Notes: a model not told the origin generated them from the letters alone. Counted from the first letter of the stretch, positions 1-6,095 are shown. The stretch: 6,332 nucleotides of DNA from an uncultured Eubacteriales bacterium (GCA_902772685.1 CACYBO010000030.1:1-6332), one strand, 5' to 3'. Numbers and translations: made by a program.

Positions 1-1
1 C

Positions 2-1426
2 ACCTGCGGCCCGTACATGACCGTCTACGCGTTCGGCATGTCACTGTATGCCCTGTTCAAGGAACTGTGCCGGCGCAAAGACCGGGCGGGCCTGTACTGC
101 CTGGCAGTGATCCTCTCGAACATCTTTATCGCCCGCGGCATCGACCGTTCCATCGCTTTTCTGTTCATCTTCCGTAACGAAAACGTGGCAGGCTACGGCA
201 TCAGCTGCGCGATGGTAGCAGTGATCCTGCTGCGGAAATGGTATATGAATCATTCCGAAAAAGGAATGGCCTTCCGTTCCTTCCTGCCTCTTCTGGCGGT
301 GCTCATGCTGAACACCGGTATCAAAGGGCCGTTCGGTATCGTCCTCGTGGCATCCATGTGGGGCACCTTTGTGCTGGGACTGATCCTGCGAAAAGTCCAT
401 CTGCGCACACTGGTCCCTCTGCTGATCCTTTCCGCGGGATTCTACACAGTCTACGCCATTATTCTCGGGTCCAAGGGACAATCCGCCAGCGCGGGAGAAT
501 CTCTGATCGCTCTGGCGAACATTCTGGACATCACCTTCTATAAAGGGCCTCTGATCGCGCTGATGAAATCCTGGGGGCTTCCCTCCATCGCCCGCTACGC
601 GGTGCTGCTGGGCGCCTTCGTCGTCTGTCTGCTGACCGCGTTCTTCCTGCCCTTTGTGATCGGATACATCCGGGAGCTCTTCCTGGTGCTCACCGACCGG
701 AAGGAATTCGACTTCACCAGAGTCGTCGTCTACGCTGCTGTCTTCGTGGGACTGGTCGCTGTGCTGATCCTGAACTATCACGGACACAGCCAGATCTACT
801 TCGGCTTCGTGACCGTCTTCTTCGCACCTCTGATCGCTTTCTGGTTTTTCGAGGACATGGAAGAAAACCGCGGGATCCTGATGAAACTGATCCGCTTCCT
901 GTTCGTGGCCGCGCTGGTCCTGTCCGCGATCGGACTGGGCAGCTTTCTTCTTTCTCAGGCAGATGAGGCCGTCAAAGCAGCTGATCCTGCTGCAAAGGGG
1001 AACAAGTATAAGTCCATAAGCCAGCAGGAATACGAAGCCATGCGCTGGATCGATGAGAACACACCAAAAGATTCCCTGCTGTCCACCGACCGGTACTACT
1101 CTGTATCACCGAAGAAATTCGACGTGACCGACCGCTGGGACAACCGGTTCTTCCTCTATGCCGATTACTCGAACCGGATCTGCTACCTGGCCGGCGCCGG
1201 ATACAACCTGCCCGCCAGAGACTGGCAGAAACGGCTCGACCGCATCAAGATCAACGACCGGTTATTTGATGCTTCCGACGCGGAGCGGGGCGATCTGGCC
1301 CGGGATCTGGGGATCGACTATGTGGTCCTGTCCAAGCGGTTCACCGATGCAGGCGATCTGTCAAATAAGGATTATAAGCTCTGTTTCTCCAATGAAGATA
1401 TCGATGTCTACGAGATCACAAACTGA
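2..1426 (+). CDS. Polytopic membrane protein, GT-C glycosyltransferase-like, 5'-truncated
   Basis: The frame is open from base 2, and the first ATG (17) has no Shine-Dalgarno, so the gene almost certainly starts left of the window. Counting from that ATG, hydrophobic segments lie near residues 24-40, 60-77, 88-104, 106-125, 131-150, 195-222, 237-261, 264-282 and 298-318. A soluble domain follows (about 322-469). It contains the pattern EAMRWIDENTPKDSLL (340-355) and, near the end, LGIDYVVLSK (431-440). Membrane glycosyltransferase-like proteins (GT-C, ArnT/PMT style) often end in a domain with such an 'x-x-WIxxNTP' start and a 'GIDYVVx' strand. The N-terminal loop that would hold catalytic acidic residues is outside the window, so activity cannot be judged. 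It could also be a non-catalytic membrane protein of unknown function. The gene is visibly more G+C-rich than those to its right. The lipoprotein gene follows after 42 bases on the same strand. Confidence 0.85.
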   Translation, partial: TCGPYMTVYAFGMSLYALFKELCRRKDRAGLYCLAVILSNIFIARGIDRSIAFLFIFRNENVAGYGISCAMVAVILLRKWYMNHSEKGMAFRSFLPLLAVLMLNTGIKGPFGIVLVASMWGTFVLGLILRKVHLRTLVPLLILSAGFYTVYAIILGSKGQSASAGESLIALANILDITFYKGPLIALMKSWGLPSIARYAVLLGAFVVCLLTAFFLPFVIGYIRELFLVLTDRKEFDFTRVVVYAAVFVGLVAVLILNYHGHSQIYFGFVTVFFAPLIAFWFFEDMEENRGILMKLIRFLFVAALVLSAIGLGSFLLSQADEAVKAADPAAKGNKYKSISQQEYEAMRWIDENTPKDSLLSTDRYYSVSPKKFDVTDRWDNRFFLYADYSNRICYLAGAGYNLPARDWQKRLDRIKINDRLFDASDAERGDLARDLGIDYVVLSKRFTDAGDLSNKDYKLCFSNEDIDVYEITN

Positions 1427-1440
1427 TCACATTTATGTGA
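1414..1440. repeat. Short direct repeat and dyad at the gene junction
   Basis: GATCACA occurs twice (1414-1420 and 1425-1431), 11 bases apart start to start, spanning the membrane-protein stop codon. The second copy runs into the dyad TCACATTTATGTGA (1427-1440), with 6-base arms around TT. As RNA it would be a small hairpin without a T tract, so it is not a convincing terminator. It could be an operator-like or processing site, or chance. The sequence pattern is certain; a function is not. Confidence 0.3.
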
Positions 1441-1452
1441 GAAGATAAGCGC

Positions 1453-1460
1453 AGGAGGTG
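1453..1460 (+). promoter_or_regulatory. Ribosome binding site for the lipoprotein gene
   Basis: AGGAGGTG sits 8 bases upstream of the ATG at 1469. It is a near-perfect match to the anti-Shine-Dalgarno and fixes the start. No promoter is visible in the 42-base gap, which supports co-transcription with the membrane-protein gene. Confidence 0.85.
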
Positions 1461-1468
1461 CATGTACT

Positions 1469-2020
1469 ATGACCAATAATAAGAAAAGATCTTTCCAGCT
1501 TCTGCTGATGAGTCTGATGGTTGCCGGTGCGATGCTGCTGGCAGGATGCGGTTCATCTGATGACGATGCTGCCGGCACGGATACCACAGGTTCCGTTTCT
1601 ACGCAGCCAACGACATATAAAGATACAGGAAAAGATGACTTCTCCTATGAAACCGATCCCTATGCGGAGATGTCTGATGCGGAGCTTGAGGCACTGAAAC
1701 AGGAGGCAGCTCTCAAGAACAAGGACGAGAAGAACTTCTATGGAACCTGGCGTGCAGACAATGATGAGGCCTATAATCTGTATGGGAACCTTACCATACA
1801 GGTCAAGAAGGACGGCTCCTTCCATGCAGACCTCAGTGATGGAGAAGAAAAACTTACCGGTACCTGGAAGAAAGTCAACGGCGGCATCGCCTTTCGGACT
1901 GAACTGATGAGCGGAAAACTCTTTTACGGCGAATACTGTGAGATGACTATCGATAATGAGGAGTGGGATTATGACGATGAGGATACCGGTATGGCAGTCA
2001 CCCTCCAAAAAATAAAATGA
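1469..2020 (+). CDS. Secreted lipoprotein with a small GTW-type beta domain
   Basis: The protein has 183 residues and starts after a strong ribosome site. It has a lipoprotein signal peptide: basic residues at 5-7, a hydrophobic core at about 10-25, and the lipobox LLAGC with the lipidated cysteine at 27. A Ser/Thr/Asp-rich linker follows (28-66), then a charged, probably helical stretch (68-88). The C-terminal part (90-183) has two GTW motifs (92-94 and 131-133), each beginning a strand-rich segment. The 'GTW...dGsf...GTW' layout recalls small lipocalin-like domains of Firmicutes lipoproteins; this is a resemblance, not a family assignment. It should be anchored on the outer face of the cytoplasmic membrane. 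It lies 42 bases behind the membrane-protein gene, so it may be an accessory to that protein or to the envelope polymer. No enzymatic motif is visible and the function is unknown. It converges on the minus-strand cluster with 3 bases between stops. Confidence 0.9.
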   Translation: MTNNKKRSFQLLLMSLMVAGAMLLAGCGSSDDDAAGTDTTGSVSTQPTTYKDTGKDDFSYETDPYAEMSDAELEALKQEAALKNKDEKNFYGTWRADNDEAYNLYGNLTIQVKKDGSFHADLSDGEEKLTGTWKKVNGGIAFRTELMSGKLFYGEYCEMTIDNEEWDYDDEDTGMAVTLQKIK

Positions 2021-2039
2021 GAATCAGAACATGATTTCT
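2007..2039 (-). terminator. Possible weak terminator of the glycerophosphotransferase genes
   Basis: Read on the minus strand, AGAAATCA (2039-2032) and TGATTCT (2026-2020) form a 7-base-pair stem with one bulged A and a TGTTC loop, followed by CA and the T-rich run TTTTATTTTTT (2017-2007). The 3' arm contains the gene's own stop codon. The stem is A/T-rich, and a competing 5-base-pair CAGAA/TTCTG hairpin exists, so strength is doubtful. The element lies within the 3' end of the convergent lipoprotein gene. Confidence 0.4.
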
Positions 2040-3268
2040 GTGACCCTCCGGCTGGCATCACCGTCATCCAGGGGGTTGTATTTATTATGGAATGCCTCAT
2101 ATTTCTGCTGATACCGCGACATCGAGCTTTCCGCTTCATAAATCGCCCGAATCAGTTCATCCTCCGTCTCCACGATCGGTCCGGGCAACTCCTTAAGATC
2201 GATATAAAAGCCCCGGATATCATTAGCATACTCCTTGCGGTCGTACATATAGAAGATCATCGGCCGCTTCAGATTAGCATAGTCAAAAAAAACGCTGGAG
2301 TAATCTGTAATCAACAGATCTGATATCGTATACAGCGGTGTGATGTCATCGAGCGTTGAAACGTCAAAAACGAAGCCTTTCGCCTGATCGAAATCGAACT
2401 GCCTGGCAACAAAATAATGGACCCGCAAAAGAACCACGTATTCATCGCCCAGTTCCTTTTGCAGCCGGTCAAAATCAAGGGCCAGATCATAAACGTAGCC
2501 GGCCCCATTGTGCTGATTATCGCGGAACGTAGGCGCATACAGAATGACTTTTTTATCCTCCGGAATTCCCAGAGTTTGCTTCTGTTCCCGCACGAATGCA
2601 TCGTCAAAATGATACAGCAGGTCGTTTCTTGGATAGCCAGTCTCGATCAGGATCTTCTCCATACCAAGAGCAGTCAGTCGGAACGCACTGGCAAACTTCT
2701 CCGCCGCAAACGGGGAGGGTGCTATAAAATAATCGTAACGGACCACATCCAGATTGTTTTTGCTGCGAATCTCGTCCAGCGAATTGAGTGCATTTCCCTC
2801 CTGTGCCTCAATATCGCAACGCAACTTCTTCAGAGGGGTCCCATGCCAGGTCTGGAGAAACACCTGCCCATTTCTTTTCATGATTCCGTAATCCAGATTG
2901 GAATTAGTGATGACATATTTCGCTTGAGCATAGCATTCATAATAACCCTTTGAGCGGAGACCGACGATCCGAGCTTCCTGTAGCTTAGGGAACTGGCTGA
3001 CTTTCTCGGGATCGTTCAGCACCCATACATAGCGAAAATCACTGAAGGCAGGATCACTGAGCATATATTCATAGATCGCCCTGGGGTTATCTCCATACTG
3101 ACGCCCCATGAATGTTTCAAAGATCACCATATGGTCATCGATCTGATAGGCATTTGAAGCTTTATTATATTTTCTCTGCTTCAGCGCCACATGCACTTCA
3201 CGGACGCGCACCCTCATCTTTGGATGGTGCATCAGAAACTTCCTGAGATACTTCTTTAATAACTCCAT
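2024..3268 (-). CDS. CDP-glycerol glycerophosphotransferase family protein (TagF-like)
   Basis: With the start at 3268 the protein has 414 residues. It matches the family that transfers glycerol-phosphate from CDP-glycerol to growing teichoic-acid-type polymers at the inner face of the membrane. Visible motifs are VIFETFMG (48-55) and DNPRAIYEYML (60-70), which begin the domain; QTWHGTPLKKL (139-149) with the family's catalytic-type His142; LYAPTFRDN (243-251); LLRVHYF (280-286) with the second conserved His284; and LITDYSSVFFDYA (319-331), the CDP-side motif. It ends in the usual DGDASRRV pattern (402-409). The N-terminus (1-30) is basic and amphipathic, suiting peripheral membrane contact. 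There is no membrane segment, and it is about the length of a catalytic domain alone. The start overlaps the upstream gene by 71 bases. ATG 3268 has GGGGGA 8 bases upstream; ATG 3232 has the better AGGA at the same spacing and would give 402 residues. An in-frame start at 3355 is unlikely. The substrate (glycerol versus ribitol, primer versus polymer) cannot be told from sequence. Confidence 0.92.
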   Translation of the reverse strand: MELLKKYLRKFLMHHPKMRVRVREVHVALKQRKYNKASNAYQIDDHMVIFETFMGRQYGDNPRAIYEYMLSDPAFSDFRYVWVLNDPEKVSQFPKLQEARIVGLRSKGYYECYAQAKYVITNSNLDYGIMKRNGQVFLQTWHGTPLKKLRCDIEAQEGNALNSLDEIRSKNNLDVVRYDYFIAPSPFAAEKFASAFRLTALGMEKILIETGYPRNDLLYHFDDAFVREQKQTLGIPEDKKVILYAPTFRDNQHNGAGYVYDLALDFDRLQKELGDEYVVLLRVHYFVARQFDFDQAKGFVFDVSTLDDITPLYTISDLLITDYSSVFFDYANLKRPMIFYMYDRKEYANDIRGFYIDLKELPGPIVETEDELIRAIYEAESSMSRYQQKYEAFHNKYNPLDDGDASRRVTEIMF

Positions 3269-4373
3269 AGATAAAATCCCCCAGTCCGGCAGTACAGGCA
3301 TCAGTGTCGACCTCGATGTACTTGTCCCGGAACTTTTGTAGTTCGTCAAAGTCATATGGGTTGTCTAAAAGGTCCGCCAGTTGCAGTCCTGTGATTGCTG
3401 TCGCGTGGGGCATCTCCTTTCTGGGATCCACGTTCAGACCAGTCGATTGTTCATATTCTGAAATATCATAAATATAATAATAAATCGGTTTTCCCGCCAG
3501 GGATGCTTCTACTCCAAGCGCAGAATAGTCCGTGATCACCCGATCACAGGCACGGATCCATTCCTGGGTACTCATACGTTGATCTGTGATCACCTGCAGA
3601 CCAGTCTGCTCGGCGTCAGCCAGATCCTGCGGTTGATCCAGCGGATGCAGTCGAACCACCAGAGCGAAACGTTCCGGATCAATAGAATGTACCAATTCTT
3701 TCATATAAACTGGTCTGTCCTTTCGAAATGTGGGAACGTACAGAAGAATATGCTTTGAGGCCGGGATTCCGAATCGGCTGCGGGCCGATTCGCTGCTGTC
3801 GCCGGAATCCCAGATCAAATCCAGCCGCGGAAGCCCAAGATAAACCAGTTTGTCTGGCGAAACATGGAATCCCTCGCAGAAGATTCTGCCCGTTTCTTCT
3901 CCTGGACACAGGACGTAATCATAGTTTTCATGCATATGCATAGTTTCAGCCACCATGCGGCTATGCCCTCCTGGCCGATCAATGGTCTGGTACCCGAACT
4001 TCTTGACCGCTGCCACGGCATGCCACATTTGGATGATCTTTGTCTGCGGCTTGTGATGCAGCACACTGGCCGCTATACAATACCCATCCAGGAGCACAAC
4101 ACGGGATGAAGCAATGTGTAACATCTGTCGGAAGATGTGAAACAAATAACCTGCTTTGGCTGAAAGACCGCTGTTGAGAAGCTTGCACAGTACGACGCAT
4201 TCGATCTGAGGATACTTCAGTTTCAGATAATCGTTCAGCAATCTGATGTCAACGGAGGGGCGATCATTCTGCCGGGAAATAATAGTCACCTTGTCCCGGA
4301 TCCTTCTGCCTTTCAGAGGCACATATATCAGCCGCAGCATCGCAACGGCGATTTGCAGTATCAGACGCTTCAT
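3198..4373 (-). CDS. CDP-glycerol glycerophosphotransferase family protein, WHAxxAxKKFG variant
   Basis: The protein has 391 residues from the ATG at 4373. It belongs to the same family as the gene that follows but is clearly divergent, so the two are not a recent duplication. Motifs are QMWHAVAAVKKFG (115-127), with His118 where the neighbour has WHGTP; LYVPTFR (211-217); VVRLHPLD (239-246) with the second conserved His243; and VITDYSALGVEASLAGKP (279-296). The expected role is transfer of a polyol phosphate from a CDP-linked donor to a membrane-bound acceptor. The different acceptor-side motif suggests a different step from its neighbour (inference). The N-terminus (1-20) is a short hydrophobic, basic stretch that could associate with the membrane. 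The start is uncertain: only a purine-rich AAGAAAG precedes ATG 4373 closely, and AAGGA is 16 bases away. An in-frame TTG at 4427 would add 18 polar residues and is less likely. The tail after residue 378 is polar and is encoded in the overlap with the next gene. Confidence 0.9.
   Translation of the reverse strand: MKRLILQIAVAMLRLIYVPLKGRRIRDKVTIISRQNDRPSVDIRLLNDYLKLKYPQIECVVLCKLLNSGLSAKAGYLFHIFRQMLHIASSRVVLLDGYCIAASVLHHKPQTKIIQMWHAVAAVKKFGYQTIDRPGGHSRMVAETMHMHENYDYVLCPGEETGRIFCEGFHVSPDKLVYLGLPRLDLIWDSGDSSESARSRFGIPASKHILLYVPTFRKDRPVYMKELVHSIDPERFALVVRLHPLDQPQDLADAEQTGLQVITDQRMSTQEWIRACDRVITDYSALGVEASLAGKPIYYYIYDISEYEQSTGLNVDPRKEMPHATAITGLQLADLLDNPYDFDELQKFRDKYIEVDTDACTAGLGDFIYGVIKEVSQEVSDAPSKDEGARP
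3241..3244 (-). promoter_or_regulatory. Alternative ribosome site for a start at 3232
   Basis: AGGA (in CAGGAAG on the minus strand) lies 8 bases before an in-frame ATG at 3232. This start would shorten the protein by 12 residues, removing MELLKKYLRKFL, and cut the overlap with the upstream gene to 35 bases. It competes with the 3268 start. Confidence 0.35.
3277..3282 (-). promoter_or_regulatory. Candidate ribosome site for the start at 3268
   Basis: On the minus strand GGGGGA lies 8 bases before the ATG at 3268, inside the coding region of the preceding gene. The match to the anti-Shine-Dalgarno is moderate. Ribosomes finishing the upstream gene could re-initiate here or downstream (translational coupling). 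Confidence 0.4.
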
Positions 4374-4384
4374 TGTTCTTTCTT

Positions 4385-4463
4385 GATCATCCTTCCGCTG
4401 ATATTCAGTCTCGTCTGTGTAAAACAAAACGACAGCATCATGAGAACCGCCCCAAGGATGATC
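4385..4463 (-). promoter_or_regulatory. Possible pseudoknot or RNA switch in the leader of the first glycerophosphotransferase gene
   Basis: In the minus-strand RNA the segment GATCATCCTT (4463-4454) forms the 5' part of the loop of the terminator-like hairpin. It is perfectly complementary over 10 bases to AAGGATGATC (4394-4385), which ends 11 bases before the ATG at 4373. The pairing could coexist with part of the hairpin as a pseudoknot, or could compete with it. It would cover the only AAGGA near this start. The complementarity is read directly; any regulatory function is inference. Confidence 0.35.
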
Positions 4464-4474
4464 CTCATGATGCT
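4421..4474 (-). terminator. Terminator-like hairpin after the L,D-transpeptidase gene
   Basis: On the minus strand AGCATCATGAG (4474-4464) and CTCATGATGCT (4444-4434) form a perfect 11-base-pair stem. It can extend outward by a U-G and an A-U pair. The loop is 19 bases (4463-4445). It is followed by GTCGTTTTGTTTT (4433-4421). The stem begins 36 bases after the transpeptidase stop and the T tract ends 47 bases before the next gene's ATG. The interrupted T tract and long loop suggest partial rather than complete termination, so it may work as an attenuator if the downstream genes lack their own promoter. No convincing promoter was found in 4374-4510. Confidence 0.6.
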
Positions 4475-4510
4475 ATGATACTTCTTGACTCTATATGTTC
4501 ATTCTCTTCT

Positions 4511-5983
4511 TTAGAATACCAGAACCTTTGTCCCCTTCGGGCAGTGGTTCCATATCCACTCAGCGTTCTCGTTTCTGTTACGGATGCAGCCGTTTGACTT
4601 GATCTTACCCAGGTATCTGACCCAGTTATATCCTGCATACTTGACCGGCTTGATTCCATGGAGCGCGTTCAGCGTCGAGAAGCAGTTCCAATACTCGATA
4701 TGATGTCTCCATTTGATTCTCTTGCCGATAGAACAGTTCCCTGTAGGAGAAGGAGCACTTGCCGAACCGGAAGAACAATCCCAGGCATCAATCTGCTCCC
4801 ATCTGCCATCGTCCTTTGTGAACACATGTACTTGCTGTGTATACAGGCTTGCCCAGATCAAATACTGCTTATTGGTTTTGCTGGGTCTTGCAAATGTCAG
4901 ATTCTTGTTGTTGATGAAGTACTCCGCCTCTTCTTCGGAATAATCGTGCTTCTTATCGTAATAAGCCTTCCGATTCTTTGCTCTGACATTCAGCATTCTG
5001 AAGCGAGCACCTTTTTTAGTGAAGGAATACTTACCAGCACCATATCCATCCGTCATGATCTTCATACCTTTTTTGAGCTTGAAATGCTTCTTGCCATTTG
5101 TGCTTTTTAATGTCGTTCCGCTCTTTACCGTACAACGAATCCGCAATTTGGCTACGCACTTCTTGTTTTTAAGAGTCACACCCTTTGATTTGATCAGCTT
5201 GCTGCTCTCACTATAAGTGCTCTTACTATCATTCGCATAGAGGACATATCTGCCAGCATAAACTGTATAAGTGTACTTCTTATACATTTTGACCGTGCCT
5301 TTGACATTGTTTTCCCAGAACGGCGACTCAGCTACGCTGGGTTTCAACACGCCATCGCTTGTCTTGTAGGCAGATATCTTGCAGAGATTCCGCGGCCAGC
5401 CTTTGGCCTTTTTCTTATCTTTACGCATAATCAGATAAGTATCGGCACCGTCTACCTTCTTCCATTTAAGCTTGATTTCCTTGTAACCTGCCAGTGCTTT
5501 CAGTCCGGTGACTGCGTTCAAAGCAGGTGCCTTAATCTGGAATGCTTTTTCTGCAGTCATTCCCTCATAGGGAGTACCTGCCTGACCGGTAACAATCACC
5601 TTGGGCCATTTTGCTGAAACAGCTTTATTGTACACATAGGCGACTGTGTAATCTGTTCCCTCGACCAAAACATTCTCTCCGTATCTGACAACCGGCACTG
5701 GCTTGATCTCCTTACCGGTGTAGACCTGCGCAGCGATTGGATCAATCGTCATGCTTGCCTCTGTTACTTGTTCCTCTCCTTCATTCAGGTTCGCCTCACC
5801 TTCCGAAAGAATCTCGTCCGTCACTTCTGCATTTTCCGGAACGACCTGATCCTCAGCCATCTCTGTGCCACCCTGGACGCCCAGATCCGCATTCTGCTCT
5901 GTAGCAAAAGCACTCGCCCCTGTCATCGTGACCAGCATCAATGCAGAAGTCACGATGCTGATTAATCTCTTATGTTTAGCCAT
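4511..5983 (-). CDS. Secreted L,D-transpeptidase (YkuD domain) with Ig-like and fibronectin-like modules
   Basis: The protein has 490 residues. It starts with a Sec signal peptide: basic residues at 3-6, a hydrophobic core at about 8-22, and likely cleavage after ASAFA near residue 27. An acidic linker follows (29-75). Residues about 78-150 match the repeat module common in clostridial surface proteins ('YTGKEIKP...GTDYTVAY...VIVTG...F.I'). Residues about 155-245 look like fibronectin type III, and about 280-345 like a bacterial SH3-type fold (weaker). The C-terminus (about 372-490) is a YkuD domain with PSPTGNCSIG (411-420), His442 in LHG, and SNGCIR (463-468) with catalytic Cys466 and Arg468. 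It ends with PKGTKVLVF, as this domain usually does. Such enzymes form 3-3 crosslinks in peptidoglycan or attach proteins to it, outside the membrane. The usual SHGC has Asn at the second position; other functional members also vary there. His-to-Ser spacing is 21 residues. No membrane anchor is visible after signal cleavage. It has its own promoter and ribosome site. Confidence 0.93.
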   Translation of the reverse strand: MAKHKRLISIVTSALMLVTMTGASAFATEQNADLGVQGGTEMAEDQVVPENAEVTDEILSEGEANLNEGEEQVTEASMTIDPIAAQVYTGKEIKPVPVVRYGENVLVEGTDYTVAYVYNKAVSAKWPKVIVTGQAGTPYEGMTAEKAFQIKAPALNAVTGLKALAGYKEIKLKWKKVDGADTYLIMRKDKKKAKGWPRNLCKISAYKTSDGVLKPSVAESPFWENNVKGTVKMYKKYTYTVYAGRYVLYANDSKSTYSESSKLIKSKGVTLKNKKCVAKLRIRCTVKSGTTLKSTNGKKHFKLKKGMKIMTDGYGAGKYSFTKKGARFRMLNVRAKNRKAYYDKKHDYSEEEAEYFINNKNLTFARPSKTNKQYLIWASLYTQQVHVFTKDDGRWEQIDAWDCSSGSASAPSPTGNCSIGKRIKWRHHIEYWNCFSTLNALHGIKPVKYAGYNWVRYLGKIKSNGCIRNRNENAEWIWNHCPKGTKVLVF

Positions 5984-5987
5984 ACTT

Positions 5988-5993
5988 CTCCTT
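5988..5993 (-). promoter_or_regulatory. Ribosome binding site for the L,D-transpeptidase gene
   Basis: AAGGAG lies 4 bases before the ATG at 5983 on the minus strand, a strong motif with slightly short spacing. A second AAGGAG (6007-6002) is 18 bases from the start, too far to serve directly, so the leader carries two ribosome-binding motifs. Confidence 0.75.
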
Positions 5994-6022
5994 CTTTCTT
6001 ACTCCTTTTTAAACGTCCCAAT

Positions 6023-6048
6023 AAAAAATCCGAATGGAACTCATTCCA
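6023..6048 (-). promoter_or_regulatory. Small hairpin and T run at the start of the transpeptidase leader
   Basis: On the minus strand GAATG-AGTTC-CATTC (6046-6032), or alternatively TGGAA-TGAG-TTCCA (6048-6035), forms a 5-base-pair stem followed within a few bases by TTTTTT (6028-6023). It would be nearly the first thing transcribed from the promoter at 6058-6086. The two hairpins exclude each other. It may be an operator dyad, a weak attenuator or chance. Confidence 0.2.
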
Positions 6049-6057
6049 ATCAACCGT

Positions 6058-6086
6058 ATTCTACCAAAAAACATCGGAATAATCAA
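6058..6086 (-). promoter_or_regulatory. Sigma-A-type promoter for the L,D-transpeptidase gene
   Basis: On the minus strand TTGATT (6086-6081) and TAGAAT (6063-6058) are separated by exactly 17 bases. Each hexamer differs from consensus at one or two positions. Transcription would start near 6051, giving a leader of roughly 68 bases. Confidence 0.7.
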
Positions 6087-6095
6087 TCGTTATTC

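Noticed and set aside
41..787. Long open frame on the minus strand opposite the membrane-protein gene
   Set aside because: Its product is rich in Gln, Asp and His with no recognisable domain, as expected for the reverse of a hydrophobic G+C-rich coding sequence. The plus-strand frame has clear membrane segments and a recognisable C-terminal domain.
2417..2953. 178-codon plus-strand frame inside the second glycerophosphotransferase gene
   Set aside because: It lies opposite strongly conserved family motifs (WHGTPLKKL, LYAPTFRDN) and its own product shows no domain or good ribosome site, so it is a shadow.
3269..3355. Start at 3355 for the second glycerophosphotransferase gene
   Set aside because: The extra 29 residues are low-complexity Ser/Thr-rich sequence made from the reading-frame shadow of the upstream gene, and would lengthen the overlap to 158 bases.
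4374..4427. TTG start at 4427 for the first glycerophosphotransferase gene
   Set aside because: It would add 18 polar residues with no family similarity, begins within the leader just after the hairpin stem, and lacks a ribosome site. ATG 4373 gives a normal family N-terminus.
4485..4517. Plus-strand promoter-like TTGACT with TAGAAT
   Set aside because: The two boxes are 21 bases apart, too far for a normal promoter, and the only thing downstream on the plus strand is the antisense of the transpeptidase gene.
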